Position numbers and translations under genes: made by a program
Source: Paenibacillus alkaliterrae
Lineage (GTDB): Bacteria > Bacillota > Bacilli > Paenibacillales > Paenibacillaceae
DNA length: 64,000 nucleotides
Assembly: GCF_021532375.1 (NCBI RefSeq)
Contig: NZ_JAKGAP010000010.1
Location: forward strand, 124,001 to 188,000
Reading direction: 5' to 3'
Notes under the pieces: generated by a model
Told to the model about the DNA's origin: nothing
Database searches by the model: none
What the model saw: the letters and a program-made list of their open reading frames with translations, nothing else
In this document: positions 43,056 through 52,176 of the stretch, one piece after another
Position numbering within the stretch: position 1 is the first letter of the stretch
Layout: each line of letters begins with the position of its first letter

Positions 43056-44071
43056 TACCTTTCCACATCGCCTACTGCTTCGGTCATGGCCCGGAGGATA
43101 TCGCTCTCGGACGACATGGGCGTATCGCCCGCAATCGTATGCGCCAGCATGCCGGCCGCCGCGGCAAACCCGACGGTCTTTTCCGGCAAAAATCCGCTGG
43201 CCTCGCCATGCACAATTCCGCTCGTATAGGCATCTCCTGCACCTATTCTATCATAGACGGAAAACGTGAGCTTTTGGGAAAAGAAGAAGGTTTGATTCTT
43301 GTACATAAAGCCAAGCAAGGAATGTGTATTGTCGCCGTTAATGGAACGGTGGGTACCGGCTATAACCGTGATCCCATACTGGGCTGCGACGGCTGGAATC
43401 AGCTCAGTGAGCTGTTCCATGCGGGTTTCTTTCCCGGTGTTCATGCCAAGGACGAACATGGCGTCCTTCTCGTTCATCATGACGATATCCGCCAAATGCA
43501 GCATATCCTCATAATGCGGCTTTGCCTTCTCATAGCCGTCCTGCCCCCAAAGCGACGGGCGGTAGTTGCAGTCGAAGACGACCGTTCCGCCATGCGCCTT
43601 GACCGCTTTCGCCAATGCTTTCATATGAAGCCTGACCGTATCATTCATGGCCAGCGTAATGCCGCAAAAATGAACAACATCCACCTGCTTCGCGATGGCT
43701 TCAACATCATAGGTTCCTTCAGGGGCGGTATTGAAGCTGCTTTCCAACCGGTTGGAATAAGTAACGCGGCTAGGCCGCGCGCCGAAGCCGTTCTCCAGGA
43801 AGTACATGCCAACGTAATTGCCGCCCCGCATCATGAAAGTAGGTGCCAGACTTAATTTGCGAAGATAAGCTGCTGCGGCATCCCCCACGGCATTGGCCGG
43901 CAAGGTGGTTACAAGGCAGCCTGTATGCCCAAAACGAGCCAGAGCTGAAGCCACATTTACTCCCGTTCCCGAGAAAGAAAAGTTCAGTCTGCCGGCTTGC
44001 GATAGAAGTTCATAACCCGGCACCTGCAAGCGCATCATAACCTCGCCAAAGGCTGCGATCCGTTTAGCCAT
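43055..44071 (-). CDS. PfkB family sugar kinase, probable 2-keto-3-deoxygluconate kinase
   Basis: This kinase has about 338 residues and PfkB fold signatures: the substrate-side GTGVNVASALARFG near the N-terminus and DRIGAGDAYTSGIVHG near the C-terminus, whose GAGD Asp is the catalytic base. ATG 44071 overlaps the aldolase stop by eight bases; a TTG three codons up is possible. Placed between a keto-deoxy-sugar aldolase and a GntR gene, it most likely makes 2-keto-3-deoxy-6-phosphogluconate from the product of the DgaE-like lyase, which the DgaF-like aldolase then splits. Confidence 0.88.
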   Translation of the reverse strand: MAKRIAAFGEVMMRLQVPGYELLSQAGRLNFSFSGTGVNVASALARFGHTGCLVTTLPANAVGDAAAAYLRKLSLAPTFMMRGGNYVGMYFLENGFGARPSRVTYSNRLESSFNTAPEGTYDVEAIAKQVDVVHFCGITLAMNDTVRLHMKALAKAVKAHGGTVVFDCNYRPSLWGQDGYEKAKPHYEDMLHLADIVMMNEKDAMFVLGMNTGKETRMEQLTELIPAVAAQYGITVIAGTHRSINGDNTHSLLGFMYKNQTFFFSQKLTFSVYDRIGAGDAYTSGIVHGEASGFLPEKTVGFAAAAGMLAHTIAGDTPMSSESDILRAMTEAVGDVER

Positions 44072-44819
44072 TGCGATCAACCAGTCTCTTCACGATTTCA
44101 AGCAGCCGGCGGACGTCCTCAACATTCGTTTTTCCCGTTGCTTTGTCAATAATCGAGGAATAGACGTGAGGAATGACCTGCGGTACATGAGCTTCAAGAG
44201 CAATGCGCAGAATGGTCTCGAAATTGTCCATGTCAATTCCGCCAGTCGGTTCTAACGCGAAGCCCTCTTCACCGCAAGCTTCCGCAACGGCGCGCCATTC
44301 ATCCTCGCGGCTTAATCCGTTCATCGGGAAATATTTCAAGGCTTGGCCCCCCATATCGCGGACTAGCGCAATCGCCGCCTTCACCGGCACAATCGCGTGT
44401 TCCCCTTGTGCGGCGCTTACGGGACCTGTTGAAATATTTACATATCCAACACGGCCCGTTGGAGACACTAAGCTGTTAATCCAGCTCTGCTTCCCGCTTA
44501 GGTTGGCACGGGTGGCTCCTACGGCAGGGAACACCTGATTAATATGACTGCCGGGGTAGTGCTTCGCAATCTCGGCAACGACGGCAGCTTGACGGTTATC
44601 GCCTGCGCCCAGTCCAATCGACACCGCATCGTCGATTTCTTTGCCGTATGCTTTCATGGCGGCCACCGCTTCTTCAACCGTCCTGTAATCCTTCGAAAGA
44701 ACGCCGACTAGAACGCAGCCTTCCGACGCTTCAAATACTTCCTTGGCATTCTCTATGCTATTAGCTAATACGTTTAAAGCGACCCGGTTTTTGTATAGCC
44801 GTTTCATAATCTTTGACAT
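44064..44819 (-). CDS. dgaF: 2-keto-3-deoxy-phosphogluconate aldolase, DgaF/EF_0839 family
   Basis: This 251-residue TIM-barrel protein belongs to the DgaF group, which splits 2-keto-3-deoxy-6-phosphogluconate to pyruvate and glyceraldehyde 3-phosphate. Visible features are VLVGVLSKDYRTVEEAVAAMK, DDAVSIGLGAGDNRQ, a central GRVGYVNISTGP and a C-terminal ALEPTGGIDMDNFETILRIAL. ATG 44819 follows GGAGG directly past the DgaE-like stop; the longer frame overlapping that gene is rejected. Position between a PLP lyase and a sugar kinase matches the DgaE-DgaF pairing known from Salmonella glucosaminate use. Confidence 0.87.
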   Translation of the reverse strand: MSKIMKRLYKNRVALNVLANSIENAKEVFEASEGCVLVGVLSKDYRTVEEAVAAMKAYGKEIDDAVSIGLGAGDNRQAAVVAEIAKHYPGSHINQVFPAVGATRANLSGKQSWINSLVSPTGRVGYVNISTGPVSAAQGEHAIVPVKAAIALVRDMGGQALKYFPMNGLSREDEWRAVAEACGEEGFALEPTGGIDMDNFETILRIALEAHVPQVIPHVYSSIIDKATGKTNVEDVRRLLEIVKRLVDRNG

Positions 44820-44820
44820 T

Positions 44821-45924
44821 TTATTTTCCTCCTGCCAGTTCACGAATTCGGGATGCGATAACCTGCATATCATCGCCTTGAAGCGGACGGGGATCGATAT
44901 CGAAATAGCCTTGTCTTACGCCGTAATCACGCGTGTATATCGCAATTTCTCCGTCTTGCAGCTCCGTTACCAATTGCTTTGCGGTCATACCCGCTTGCAA
45001 CGGATCGATATGAATCCGTGCGCGGAATATGGCCCGGCCGGCTTCATCCTGCACGACGCTCACTCGCAGTCCGTCTATCTCATTCAAAGGCATTAAGGTT
45101 TGGAGCTCTTCTTTTTCTTGCCCGCTCTTGTCCGCCTTGACCCTATATTCATCGAGCGCTTGAAGCAGCCCGAACGTTGTTTCCTTGCCGACCTTCATGC
45201 TTCGACCGATGCCGTGCAATTGCATCTTGACCCACTCGATATAGGTTCGTTTGCCGCCGACTATGCCGGATGTCGGACCTTCAATCGCCTTCGATCCGCT
45301 GTAGATGACCAGGTCTGAGCATGTTACATACTTTTGAAGATCTTCCTCCGCTGCCGCATCCACAATGAGCGGAACGCCGTTTCGCTGCGCAATCACCCAT
45401 GCTTCCTCGACGGATATCATATTTTTCTGAACCGCATGATGCGATTTGACAAAAAGAATGGCTGCCGTGTTCTCCGTGATGGCCTCTTCCATATGCTCCG
45501 CTTTGCCCTCATTGGCGTATCCCGTTTCGATGAGCTTGCCGCCGCCTAAGTAAACCATCGTTTCAACGGGCGCTCCATATTGAACGTTGTGGCCTTTCAG
45601 AATGATGATTTCATTTCTAGGGATGGACTCTTGGTGCAGACGCACGCTCTTGCGCCGGTTTCCTTGCGTTACTACCGCCGCAACCGACAGCGCAATGCCG
45701 CTTGAAGCCGAATTTACGACTACCGCTGCCTCCGAGCCGAGAATTCGTGCGATATAATCGCCTGATTTATCCACCAAATCCGCGATCTCCACATAATTTT
45801 GTCCGCCATGCTTCATGGCGTCCATGACGGTATCCGCAGGAGCGGATACGCCTAATATACTCATCCGTCCGCTAGCATTAATGACGCGTTTAAGTCCGTA
45901 TTTCACATTCAATGAATTCGCCAT
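44821..45924 (-). CDS. dgaE: PLP-dependent ammonia lyase, DgaE family (SelA-like fold)
   Basis: This 367-residue cytoplasmic enzyme has the SelA-like aminotransferase fold with the PLP lysine in VIYSGSKAIEGP (Lys212) and a preceding IVDAAAEEDLQ segment. DgaE removes ammonia from D-glucosaminate 6-phosphate to give 2-keto-3-deoxy-6-phosphogluconate. Here no PTS is linked and a sugar kinase is present, so the lyase may work on an unphosphorylated amino-sugar acid. ATG 45924 follows AAAGGAG and overlaps the amidohydrolase gene by 35 bases, an unusually large but coupled overlap. Confidence 0.87.
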   Translation of the reverse strand: MANSLNVKYGLKRVINASGRMSILGVSAPADTVMDAMKHGGQNYVEIADLVDKSGDYIARILGSEAAVVVNSASSGIALSVAAVVTQGNRRKSVRLHQESIPRNEIIILKGHNVQYGAPVETMVYLGGGKLIETGYANEGKAEHMEEAITENTAAILFVKSHHAVQKNMISVEEAWVIAQRNGVPLIVDAAAEEDLQKYVTCSDLVIYSGSKAIEGPTSGIVGGKRTYIEWVKMQLHGIGRSMKVGKETTFGLLQALDEYRVKADKSGQEKEELQTLMPLNEIDGLRVSVVQDEAGRAIFRARIHIDPLQAGMTAKQLVTELQDGEIAIYTRDYGVRQGYFDIDPRPLQGDDMQVIASRIRELAGGK

Positions 45925-47002
45925 TTATAACGACTCCTTTTGCTTCGATTCTCTTTTCCGCTATACGCTGCTCCCCTTCGGAATCAAGAAGCGCAATCGG
46001 TTCATTACGAACGGTAAATAAGGTTAAGTTCGCGGCATCCCCAACCCGAATGCGGCCAAGCTCAGGCTTCTCCAGCCATTCAGCCGCGCGCGTGGTGACC
46101 GCTGAGATCACTTCTTCCAGTGAATAGCCCAAGTAAAGAAATTTAGTGAGGACATGAGCCATACTATATACCGGACCATTCAGCCGGTTTCCGCGATAGA
46201 TGTCGGTGCTGATCGTATTTATACGGATATGACGGCGCTTCGCAGCTTCGGCAGCCTTAAAGGAAAAGCTCGCGGTACCGTGGCCGACGTCGAGGTGAAC
46301 GCCGCGACCGATGGCATCAAGCAGCGCCTGAAGCGGTTTGCCTTCCTCGTCAAACAGATTGTTGCTTTTCCCGTTAAGATAATGCGTAATAATATCTTTG
46401 TTCTCCAGCAGCGGTATGACTTCCTCGATGCCCGGCGGTCCGGAGCCGATATGAACCATTAACGGCAGCGAGGTTTGAACAGACAGCGAACGCGCTATGC
46501 GTAATGGCTCCAGGCCGCTGTCACGGACAACGCTTCTGCTGATGCGAGCCTTTAATCCTACGATGAAACCACTGAAATCCTGTACGGCCTGCACGGCCTT
46601 CTTCGTGTCGATCCATTCGAGATTGGATAATTCGTCGACTCTGGCTAAACCTATTCTTGAAACATTCAAAAAGGCGAACATCTTAGTACGGGCATACTCT
46701 CTGGTTGCGGCCAAATCCGCAATCCGGTCCGCACCGCAGCTTCCGGCATCCACGATCGTGGTTACACCTTGCTTGATGCCGATTTCATCGATATCATCCC
46801 CGTATGGATCAAAATCAGGGAATGCATGGACATGCAGATCAATCCATCCGCTCGATACATAAACGCCGGAACAATCTGTCATACGGTGTCCAAATGCTAG
46901 ACCCGCCTCAGTCACCTGGGCAATGCTGCCGTTCTCCACGACAATATCGATAGACTCTCCGCTGACGCGCTTTAGATTGTGCAAAACGAAACGATCTTGC
47001 AT
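45890..47002 (-). CDS. Amidohydrolase/deacetylase family metallohydrolase (EF_0837/AHA_3915 type)
   Basis: This 370-residue metal-dependent hydrolase has the amidohydrolase HxH motif GWIDLHVHAF (His about 57 and 59), a likely carboxylated Lys in VGLKARIS, His in MVHIGSGP and THYLNG, and the Asp in NTISTDIYRG. ATG 47002 follows AGGTGA; a GTG three codons earlier is also in frame. The family lies with DgaE- and DgaF-like genes in several Firmicutes. I infer that it removes an N-acyl group (for example acetyl) from an N-acyl amino-sugar acid to make the lyase substrate. The reaction is not proven. Confidence 0.87.
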   Translation of the reverse strand: MQDRFVLHNLKRVSGESIDIVVENGSIAQVTEAGLAFGHRMTDCSGVYVSSGWIDLHVHAFPDFDPYGDDIDEIGIKQGVTTIVDAGSCGADRIADLAATREYARTKMFAFLNVSRIGLARVDELSNLEWIDTKKAVQAVQDFSGFIVGLKARISRSVVRDSGLEPLRIARSLSVQTSLPLMVHIGSGPPGIEEVIPLLENKDIITHYLNGKSNNLFDEEGKPLQALLDAIGRGVHLDVGHGTASFSFKAAEAAKRRHIRINTISTDIYRGNRLNGPVYSMAHVLTKFLYLGYSLEEVISAVTTRAAEWLEKPELGRIRVGDAANLTLFTVRNEPIALLDSEGEQRIAEKRIEAKGVVINGEFIECEIRT

Positions 47003-47114
47003 GTTGTTCACCTACTTCCGCAGCTAGAATGATGACTTATTCATTCTCGTATTCTCGTACAATCGTATTGCTTTCTCTTATACGTTTAGAATAGCATAAA
47101 AACTGAAAGAACAA

Positions 47115-47126
47115 TATAACGTTATA
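47115..47126. promoter_or_regulatory. Perfect palindrome, candidate GntR operator
   Basis: TATAACGTTATA is a perfect 12-base palindrome, extended by near-matching flanks (A.../...AT). It abuts the -35 region (TTGTTC, 47109-47114) of the amidohydrolase-led operon, a usual place for autoregulation by the GntR protein of that operon. Confidence 0.6.
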
Positions 47127-47255
47127 ATGTTTAACCGTTAAGTGTTGGGTAATAATCTGATTTTGAAGCAGGAAGGCTGTCCGATAAGGTCTGATACGAC
47201 TTGAGGGACAGCATCCTCTCCATGATTGGGTCCGCACGCGCGCTGATAACGACAT

Positions 47256-47280
47256 AAAAAGGTGCAAACAAATTGCACCT
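47256..47280 (-). terminator. Rho-independent terminator of the ABC importer operon
   Basis: Minus strand AGGTGCAA - 5-nt loop - TTGCACCT followed by TTTTA. It lies 65 bases after the permease stop codon, past a GC-rich hairpin. Confidence 0.85.
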
Positions 47281-47344
47281 CATTATCACTCCGCGCGGCG
47301 TTTGAGCGGAATCCCCGCCGGAGCTGGCCCCCGCGGGGATTATT

Positions 47345-48220
47345 TCAACCTTTAACTGCGCCTGCGACCATCCCTTGCATAATGTGCTTCTGGAAAATCA
47401 AGTAGACAATAATCGTTGGAATAACCGATAAGGATAAGGCGGCCATCGTCAACTTGTAGTCGGTCATATAACCTGTGGCGAACATGGACAGGCTAAGCGG
47501 CAGCGTCTTCAGCGCTGGCTTGCTGATGAATACGAGCGCGAATGAAAACTCGTTCCAGAAGCGAAGGAAGGCCAATATCGCAACGGTAGAAAGCGCCGGA
47601 AGGGACAGCGGCAGCATGATTCTAGCAAAGATGCCCCAGTAGCCGGTACCATCGATTGCTGCCGCCTCTTCGATATCCTTCGGAAAGGTGTTCATGTAGG
47701 CTTGCGTAATAAAAATCGCAATCGGCAGCTCGAACGCCACATACGGCAAAATAAGCGCCCAGTAGGTGTTTAGAAGATGCACCTTATTCATCAAAATAAA
47801 GAGCGGGACGAGCGTACTGTGAATCGGGATCAGCATCCCGAGCAGGAACAAGCCCATAAAGAACAGCTTGAATCGAAACTGAAAACGCGACAGCACGTAG
47901 GCGGCCAGCGCCCCGATCACTAGCGACAGAACAAGCGACACGATCGTGACAATCACAGAGTTAAACATGGCAAGACCCATATCGGACACTTCCCACGCAC
48001 GTGTGAAGTTTTCCCACTGCCAGTCGGTCGGAAACTGGAACGGACGGGAGAAAAATTGCTCATTAGTCTTGAACGCGCTCATAAATAACCACAATAAGGG
48101 ATAGAGCGTGACCAGGGCGTACATGGTCATCAATACGTTGACGATCCCGCCTGTCCAATTGCGCAGGTCCATTCTCTTTTTAGAGGAGGATACTCTGCTT
48201 GAATGACTGCTTGCTTTCAT
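47345..48220 (-). CDS. Carbohydrate ABC transporter permease (MalG type)
   Basis: This 291-residue membrane permease has a polar N-terminal tail, six predicted helices and the EAA loop EEAAAIDGTGYWGIFARIML, ending in FQKHIMQGMVAGAVKG. ATG 48220 follows AAGGAGGAGG. It is the last gene of receptor-MalF-MalG. The nearby amino-sugar-acid operon, divergent in function but not direction, makes an amino sugar or its acid a possible cargo. Confidence 0.93.
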   Translation of the reverse strand: MKASSHSSRVSSSKKRMDLRNWTGGIVNVLMTMYALVTLYPLLWLFMSAFKTNEQFFSRPFQFPTDWQWENFTRAWEVSDMGLAMFNSVIVTIVSLVLSLVIGALAAYVLSRFQFRFKLFFMGLFLLGMLIPIHSTLVPLFILMNKVHLLNTYWALILPYVAFELPIAIFITQAYMNTFPKDIEEAAAIDGTGYWGIFARIMLPLSLPALSTVAILAFLRFWNEFSFALVFISKPALKTLPLSLSMFATGYMTDYKLTMAALSLSVIPTIIVYLIFQKHIMQGMVAGAVKG

Positions 48221-48236
48221 TGTCGGATCCTCCTCC

Positions 48237-49112
48237 TTAACGATAATTTTTTTTCATCAAATATTGACTGCCTGCAATCAAGACGAGGCTCAAAATAATA
48301 ATGGTCGTGGACACCGCGCTGCCGTATCCGAATCGGTAGATAGAGAAGGTATTGTTGTACATATACGACGCGAGCAGCTCGGTTGAATGTGCCGGACCGC
48401 CGCCCGTCATAATATAAATTAAGTCGAAAGCCTTCAAGCTGCCGGAAATACAGAGTACGACCGCTACCTTGATCGTATCCCAGATCATCGGCAGCGTAAT
48501 GGAGAACAGCTTGCGCGAACTTTCCACCCCGTCGATTTTGGCGGCGTCGTCAATTTCACTAGGAATGTTTTGCAGCGCTGCAATAAAGATGATCAGGTAA
48601 GGACCGATGTAGTTCCAGATGATCGGCACCATCAGCGAGTACATGGAAATACTCGGATCGGACAGCCAAAGCTGCTTCCACGAGCTGAGTCCTAAACGAT
48701 CCAACAGGAAGTTCAAAATCCCGATTTCCGGGTGGTAAATGTAGCCCCAGATAATACCGACGACAACCGAAGACAGAACCATCGGCATGAATACGGAGGA
48801 ACGGATGAACTTGTGGAACCAGCTGTTTTTGAGCAAGAACAAGGCCAGAAACAGTGCAATCGGCACTTGGCCGAAAACGGACGCAGCCACAATGAGCATA
48901 TTATTTTTAAAGGAAAGCCAAAATATAGGATCCTGGATCGCTTCCAGGTAATTTCCGAGACCAATGAATTTCGCCGTGCCAATACCTTTCCAATCGAATA
49001 AGCCGTAATAGGCCGACCAGATAATCGGGATAATAACGAATACCAGATATAAGAGCAGGGCGGGAAGAAGTCCAAGGGTGATAAAACCTTTCATACGGCT
49101 GGAAGACGTCAT
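48237..49112 (-). CDS. Sugar ABC transporter permease (MalF type)
   Basis: This 291-residue membrane permease has six predicted helices and the EAA-type loop DAAKIDGVESSRKLFSITLP. ATG 49112 follows AAAGGAG. It lies 16 bases upstream of the MalG-type gene and 102 bases downstream of the receptor gene. Confidence 0.93.
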   Translation of the reverse strand: MTSSSRMKGFITLGLLPALLLYLVFVIIPIIWSAYYGLFDWKGIGTAKFIGLGNYLEAIQDPIFWLSFKNNMLIVAASVFGQVPIALFLALFLLKNSWFHKFIRSSVFMPMVLSSVVVGIIWGYIYHPEIGILNFLLDRLGLSSWKQLWLSDPSISMYSLMVPIIWNYIGPYLIIFIAALQNIPSEIDDAAKIDGVESSRKLFSITLPMIWDTIKVAVVLCISGSLKAFDLIYIMTGGGPAHSTELLASYMYNNTFSIYRFGYGSAVSTTIIILSLVLIAGSQYLMKKNYR

Positions 49113-49214
49113 ACAGAACTCCTTTCATCCCTAATAGGTAGGGCAGTTTCAGCCCTCCTGCCGGGAGGAGAACTGAAACCGCGACATGTTGTTTGTTATT
49201 TAAGACTCTCTACA

Positions 49215-50537
49215 TTATTTGCCAAGCGACTTCGCTTGCGCGTCTTGAATTTTCTTCGCAATGTCTTCCGGTTTGCCGCCCATGAGCAGCTCCTGAAGTC
49301 CGTTGTTCACCGCTTCAGCGCCGGCTGAAGTCATGACGCCGTCGTATACCGGAGTCGTCTTTACGGTATTCACTAGCTCGTACACTTTCGCGAAGATCGA
49401 CGTTACCTTGCTCTTGTCGAGTTCCACTTTATAGCTGACAAGCTGGTTGCTTTCCAGTACGCTCTTCTGAGCGTCAGGGCCAGCCATGGCATACATCAGC
49501 TCGAATGCGGCTTCTTTCTTCGCGCCCGTTGCGCCTTTGCCAAGTCCAAGACCTGTTCCGACAACGCCGGACAACGTATTCGGGTCGCCTTTGCCGCCAG
49601 GGATAGAAGGAAGCACCGTTGCGCCCATTTGAGCCATTGCTTCTTCAGAAGCATTCGCTGCAAAGTTCGTCAGCGCCCAACCGCCGTCGATCATCATCGC
49701 TGCTTTGCCTTGCGCGAACATTTGCTCCATTTGCGTATTGTCAATTGCATTGAAACCTTCTTGGAACGCGCCTTCATTTCCTAAATCCTGCAAATATTGA
49801 AGCGCCTGCACGAATTCTGGATCAGTGAACTTCGCCCCGTCTTGAGCAGCTGCTTTTAAGAACCAGTCCGTGCCGGTCACACGGTCAGCCAGCGAGCTGA
49901 GAATACTGGACTGCGCAACCCATGCTGCTTTATTGCCAAGTGCGATTGGCGTAATTCCTTTTTCCTTGAGCACCTTAACGGCGTTCAACAGCTCATCCCA
50001 CGTTTTCGGCACCTGCAGGCCGTTTTCGTCGAGAATCGATTGGTTGTAATACAGAATAGACGTCGGGGACAACGCAATCGGCGCGCTGTAAATGTTGTTT
50101 TCTATCGTAAAGGCATCGAACGAGCCAGGCAGGAATCCGTCTCTCCACTCCGGCTTGCTCTCGAGCAGTTCATTAATAGGCTGAATCAGCTTGCCCGCTT
50201 GAAACTCCTTCGTCATAACACCCGGCCACATGACGAATAGGTCAGGCATTTCGTTTGCTGCCGCAACCGTTTTCAGACGCGTTCTGTAGCCGTCCGGCGG
50301 AATCGCTTGAATATCAAGCTCGATGTTCGTATGGTCCTTTTGGAACTGTTCGATGATCGAGCGCATCGTCTTGGCGCGTTGGTCGTCACCGGTAAAGTTA
50401 TGCCAGAGAGAGAGCTTCACCTTTTCTTTGCCGCCGGCCTGATCCGTTTCGTTCCCGGATTCTTTCTTGCCGCAGCCTGTCAAGATGAGTGAGATTGTGA
50501 GCGTAAGCGTTATAGCAATGGATAATACTTTTTTCAT
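49215..50537 (-). CDS. Extracellular sugar-binding lipoprotein
   Basis: This 440-residue CUT1 receptor has a lipoprotein signal peptide with LILTGC (Cys22), then an SBP_bac_1 body (LWHNFTGDDQRAKTMRSIIEQFQ, DLFVMWPGVMTKEF, AMMIDGGWALTNFA). ATG 50537 follows AAGGAGG. It starts the importer operon 94 bases downstream of the YesN-type gene; a -10 TATACT precedes it with no good -35, as expected for a promoter activated by that regulator. Confidence 0.93.
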   Translation of the reverse strand: MKKVLSIAITLTLTISLILTGCGKKESGNETDQAGGKEKVKLSLWHNFTGDDQRAKTMRSIIEQFQKDHTNIELDIQAIPPDGYRTRLKTVAAANEMPDLFVMWPGVMTKEFQAGKLIQPINELLESKPEWRDGFLPGSFDAFTIENNIYSAPIALSPTSILYYNQSILDENGLQVPKTWDELLNAVKVLKEKGITPIALGNKAAWVAQSSILSSLADRVTGTDWFLKAAAQDGAKFTDPEFVQALQYLQDLGNEGAFQEGFNAIDNTQMEQMFAQGKAAMMIDGGWALTNFAANASEEAMAQMGATVLPSIPGGKGDPNTLSGVVGTGLGLGKGATGAKKEAAFELMYAMAGPDAQKSVLESNQLVSYKVELDKSKVTSIFAKVYELVNTVKTTPVYDGVMTSAGAEAVNNGLQELLMGGKPEDIAKKIQDAQAKSLGK

Positions 50538-50631
50538 TGATGTGACCTCCTTGTTTTAGTTGCCTCTTTAGTATAGGGGGTACATTTTTTAATGGGCAGG
50601 GGACAGAAATCAGCATTAGGGTGGATAAACT

Positions 50632-52173
50632 TCAGTTTTTTATTCGATATTCCGAAGGCGTCTTTCCAGAAACCTTCTTAAACAGCTGGCTGAAATATTT
50701 AACATCCTCATAGCCGACATGCCGGGCCACCTCGCTGATCTTCATCGGCGACTGGCTAAGCAGCTTCATAGCGCGCCGGATACGCTCCCGCGTCACGAAC
50801 TCGATATAAGTCAGGCCGGTCTCCCGTTTGAACACTTCGCTGAAATGATTCGGGTTTAAATGCACATGCTTCGCCACCTGCTGCAGCGTCAAATTTTTGT
50901 CTAAATGATCGCAAATATAGGCCATGGCGCGTTTGATATAAGTTACCCGCTCGCCCGCCGCCATCTCCTGGTACTTGCCCATTAGAGTATGCAAATGCTT
51001 GTACAGCGCTTCATCCGGCTGCACAGACATGTCGGCCGGCTGCTGCAGAAGCTGCTCCGGAAGCGGCTCCTCCTCTCCCAGTGACTGCATAACCCGTTCA
51101 AGCCAACGGTGCCCTGAAATAATGACCGAATTGGAATAGGTTCGGAACGAGCTTGGCGTTACTGCCGGATCCGCGAGCTGAGCGCTTATCGCTTGGTTAA
51201 CCCAATACCGCAGCTCGACGGCGTTCCCGTTTTTCAAAATAGATATGATCTGCTCCTCCTCCTCCTGCGTGCAAATCGTTCTTCCGCCAACACACCCTTT
51301 GACATCGTCATAAGCGACTAAGTCTTCCCGCCCGGCGAACCCTTTGAAGGTAAAAGCGAATGAAGCCTCCGCATACGACGTCTTCAAGTCGCGGAGCTCC
51401 CGCACGCAGGAGCCTGCGGCGATGAATAGCTTGCACTTCAGCTTCCGGCTGATTCGATCTAATTCCAGCTTGACCTTATAAAGATCGATTACCGCTTGAT
51501 GCCGGCTTAGGATGAGCAGGACGCAGTCTTTGCGCAGCAAGGTCTCGCAATCAAGCAGCTCCCTGACCATATTCTCGACTGCAAAATGAAGAGAATTGGC
51601 GTAAATCGTATCATCGCCCCAGCCGGATGCTGCGATGATAAGCGCCTGGAACGACTTGGCATCCGGATGCACCTTCGGCAGCAGCTGGGGGATTTGCGCG
51701 AGCGACTGCTCGTCCAGACGGCCTTCCGTCACTAACCGCTCGAGCAGGCTGTCACGGAAAGCCGTTTGCTGAATATGACCTTGCTTCAGCGCAGCCCACC
51801 GGTTTAATATGCGCTGCTTCGCTTTCATTGCGGCCTTAATGATTTCCTTGGGCGGACTCGTCTTGAGCAAATAATCGCTGACGCCCTCCCGGATCGCCTG
51901 CTGGGTATAGCTGAAATCCTCATAGCCGGTAAGAATAATAATTTCCGAATCGGGCAGCAGCTGCTTCACCTCGGCCGTCAGCTCCAGGCCATCCTTGCCG
52001 GTCATGCGGATGTCTGTCAGTACAATATGCGGCCGTTCATCCGGTATGCGCACAATCGCCTCCTCGGCGGAAGCGGCCGGGGTCAGCAGCTCGAAGCCGA
52101 GCTCCTTCCAATTGATCACCGTGCTGAGCCCGGTGCGAATGATCACTTCGTCGTCCACGATCAAAATTTTCAT
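50632..52173 (-). CDS. Response regulator, YesN type (REC + AraC-type HTH)
   Basis: This 513-residue regulator has a receiver domain (MKILIVDDEV; phospho-acceptor Asp54 in VLTDIRM; Lys near 105 in YLLKTSPP) and C-terminal AraC HTH units (about 410-510; QQVAKHVHLNPNHFSEVFKRETGLTY and VARHVGYEDVKYFSQLFKKVSGKTPSEYR). ATG 52173 follows GGAGGAATC and starts four bases past the kinase stop. It is directly upstream of the importer operon starting at 50537 and should activate it. Confidence 0.94.
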   Translation of the reverse strand: MKILIVDDEVIIRTGLSTVINWKELGFELLTPAASAEEAIVRIPDERPHIVLTDIRMTGKDGLELTAEVKQLLPDSEIIILTGYEDFSYTQQAIREGVSDYLLKTSPPKEIIKAAMKAKQRILNRWAALKQGHIQQTAFRDSLLERLVTEGRLDEQSLAQIPQLLPKVHPDAKSFQALIIAASGWGDDTIYANSLHFAVENMVRELLDCETLLRKDCVLLILSRHQAVIDLYKVKLELDRISRKLKCKLFIAAGSCVRELRDLKTSYAEASFAFTFKGFAGREDLVAYDDVKGCVGGRTICTQEEEEQIISILKNGNAVELRYWVNQAISAQLADPAVTPSSFRTYSNSVIISGHRWLERVMQSLGEEEPLPEQLLQQPADMSVQPDEALYKHLHTLMGKYQEMAAGERVTYIKRAMAYICDHLDKNLTLQQVAKHVHLNPNHFSEVFKRETGLTYIEFVTRERIRRAMKLLSQSPMKISEVARHVGYEDVKYFSQLFKKVSGKTPSEYRIKN

Positions 52174-52176
52174 GCC

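Larger units (their letters stand above)
47003..47344. other. 342-base intergenic region upstream of the amino-sugar-acid operon
   Basis: No gene was seen. It holds (minus strand) a probable promoter with -10 TATTCT (47088-47093), a palindromic operator (47115-47126), an imperfect hairpin around 47170-47215 built on CTGTCC/GGACAG, the terminator 47256-47280 of the next operon and a GC-rich hairpin at 47311-47340 (ATCCCCGC / GCGGGGAT) just past the permease stop codon. Confidence 0.7.

Noticed and set aside
43139..43855. Long plus-strand open frame (238 codons) opposite the sugar kinase
   Set aside because: It is antisense to a well-supported PfkB gene, has no ribosome binding site of note and its translation shows no family features.
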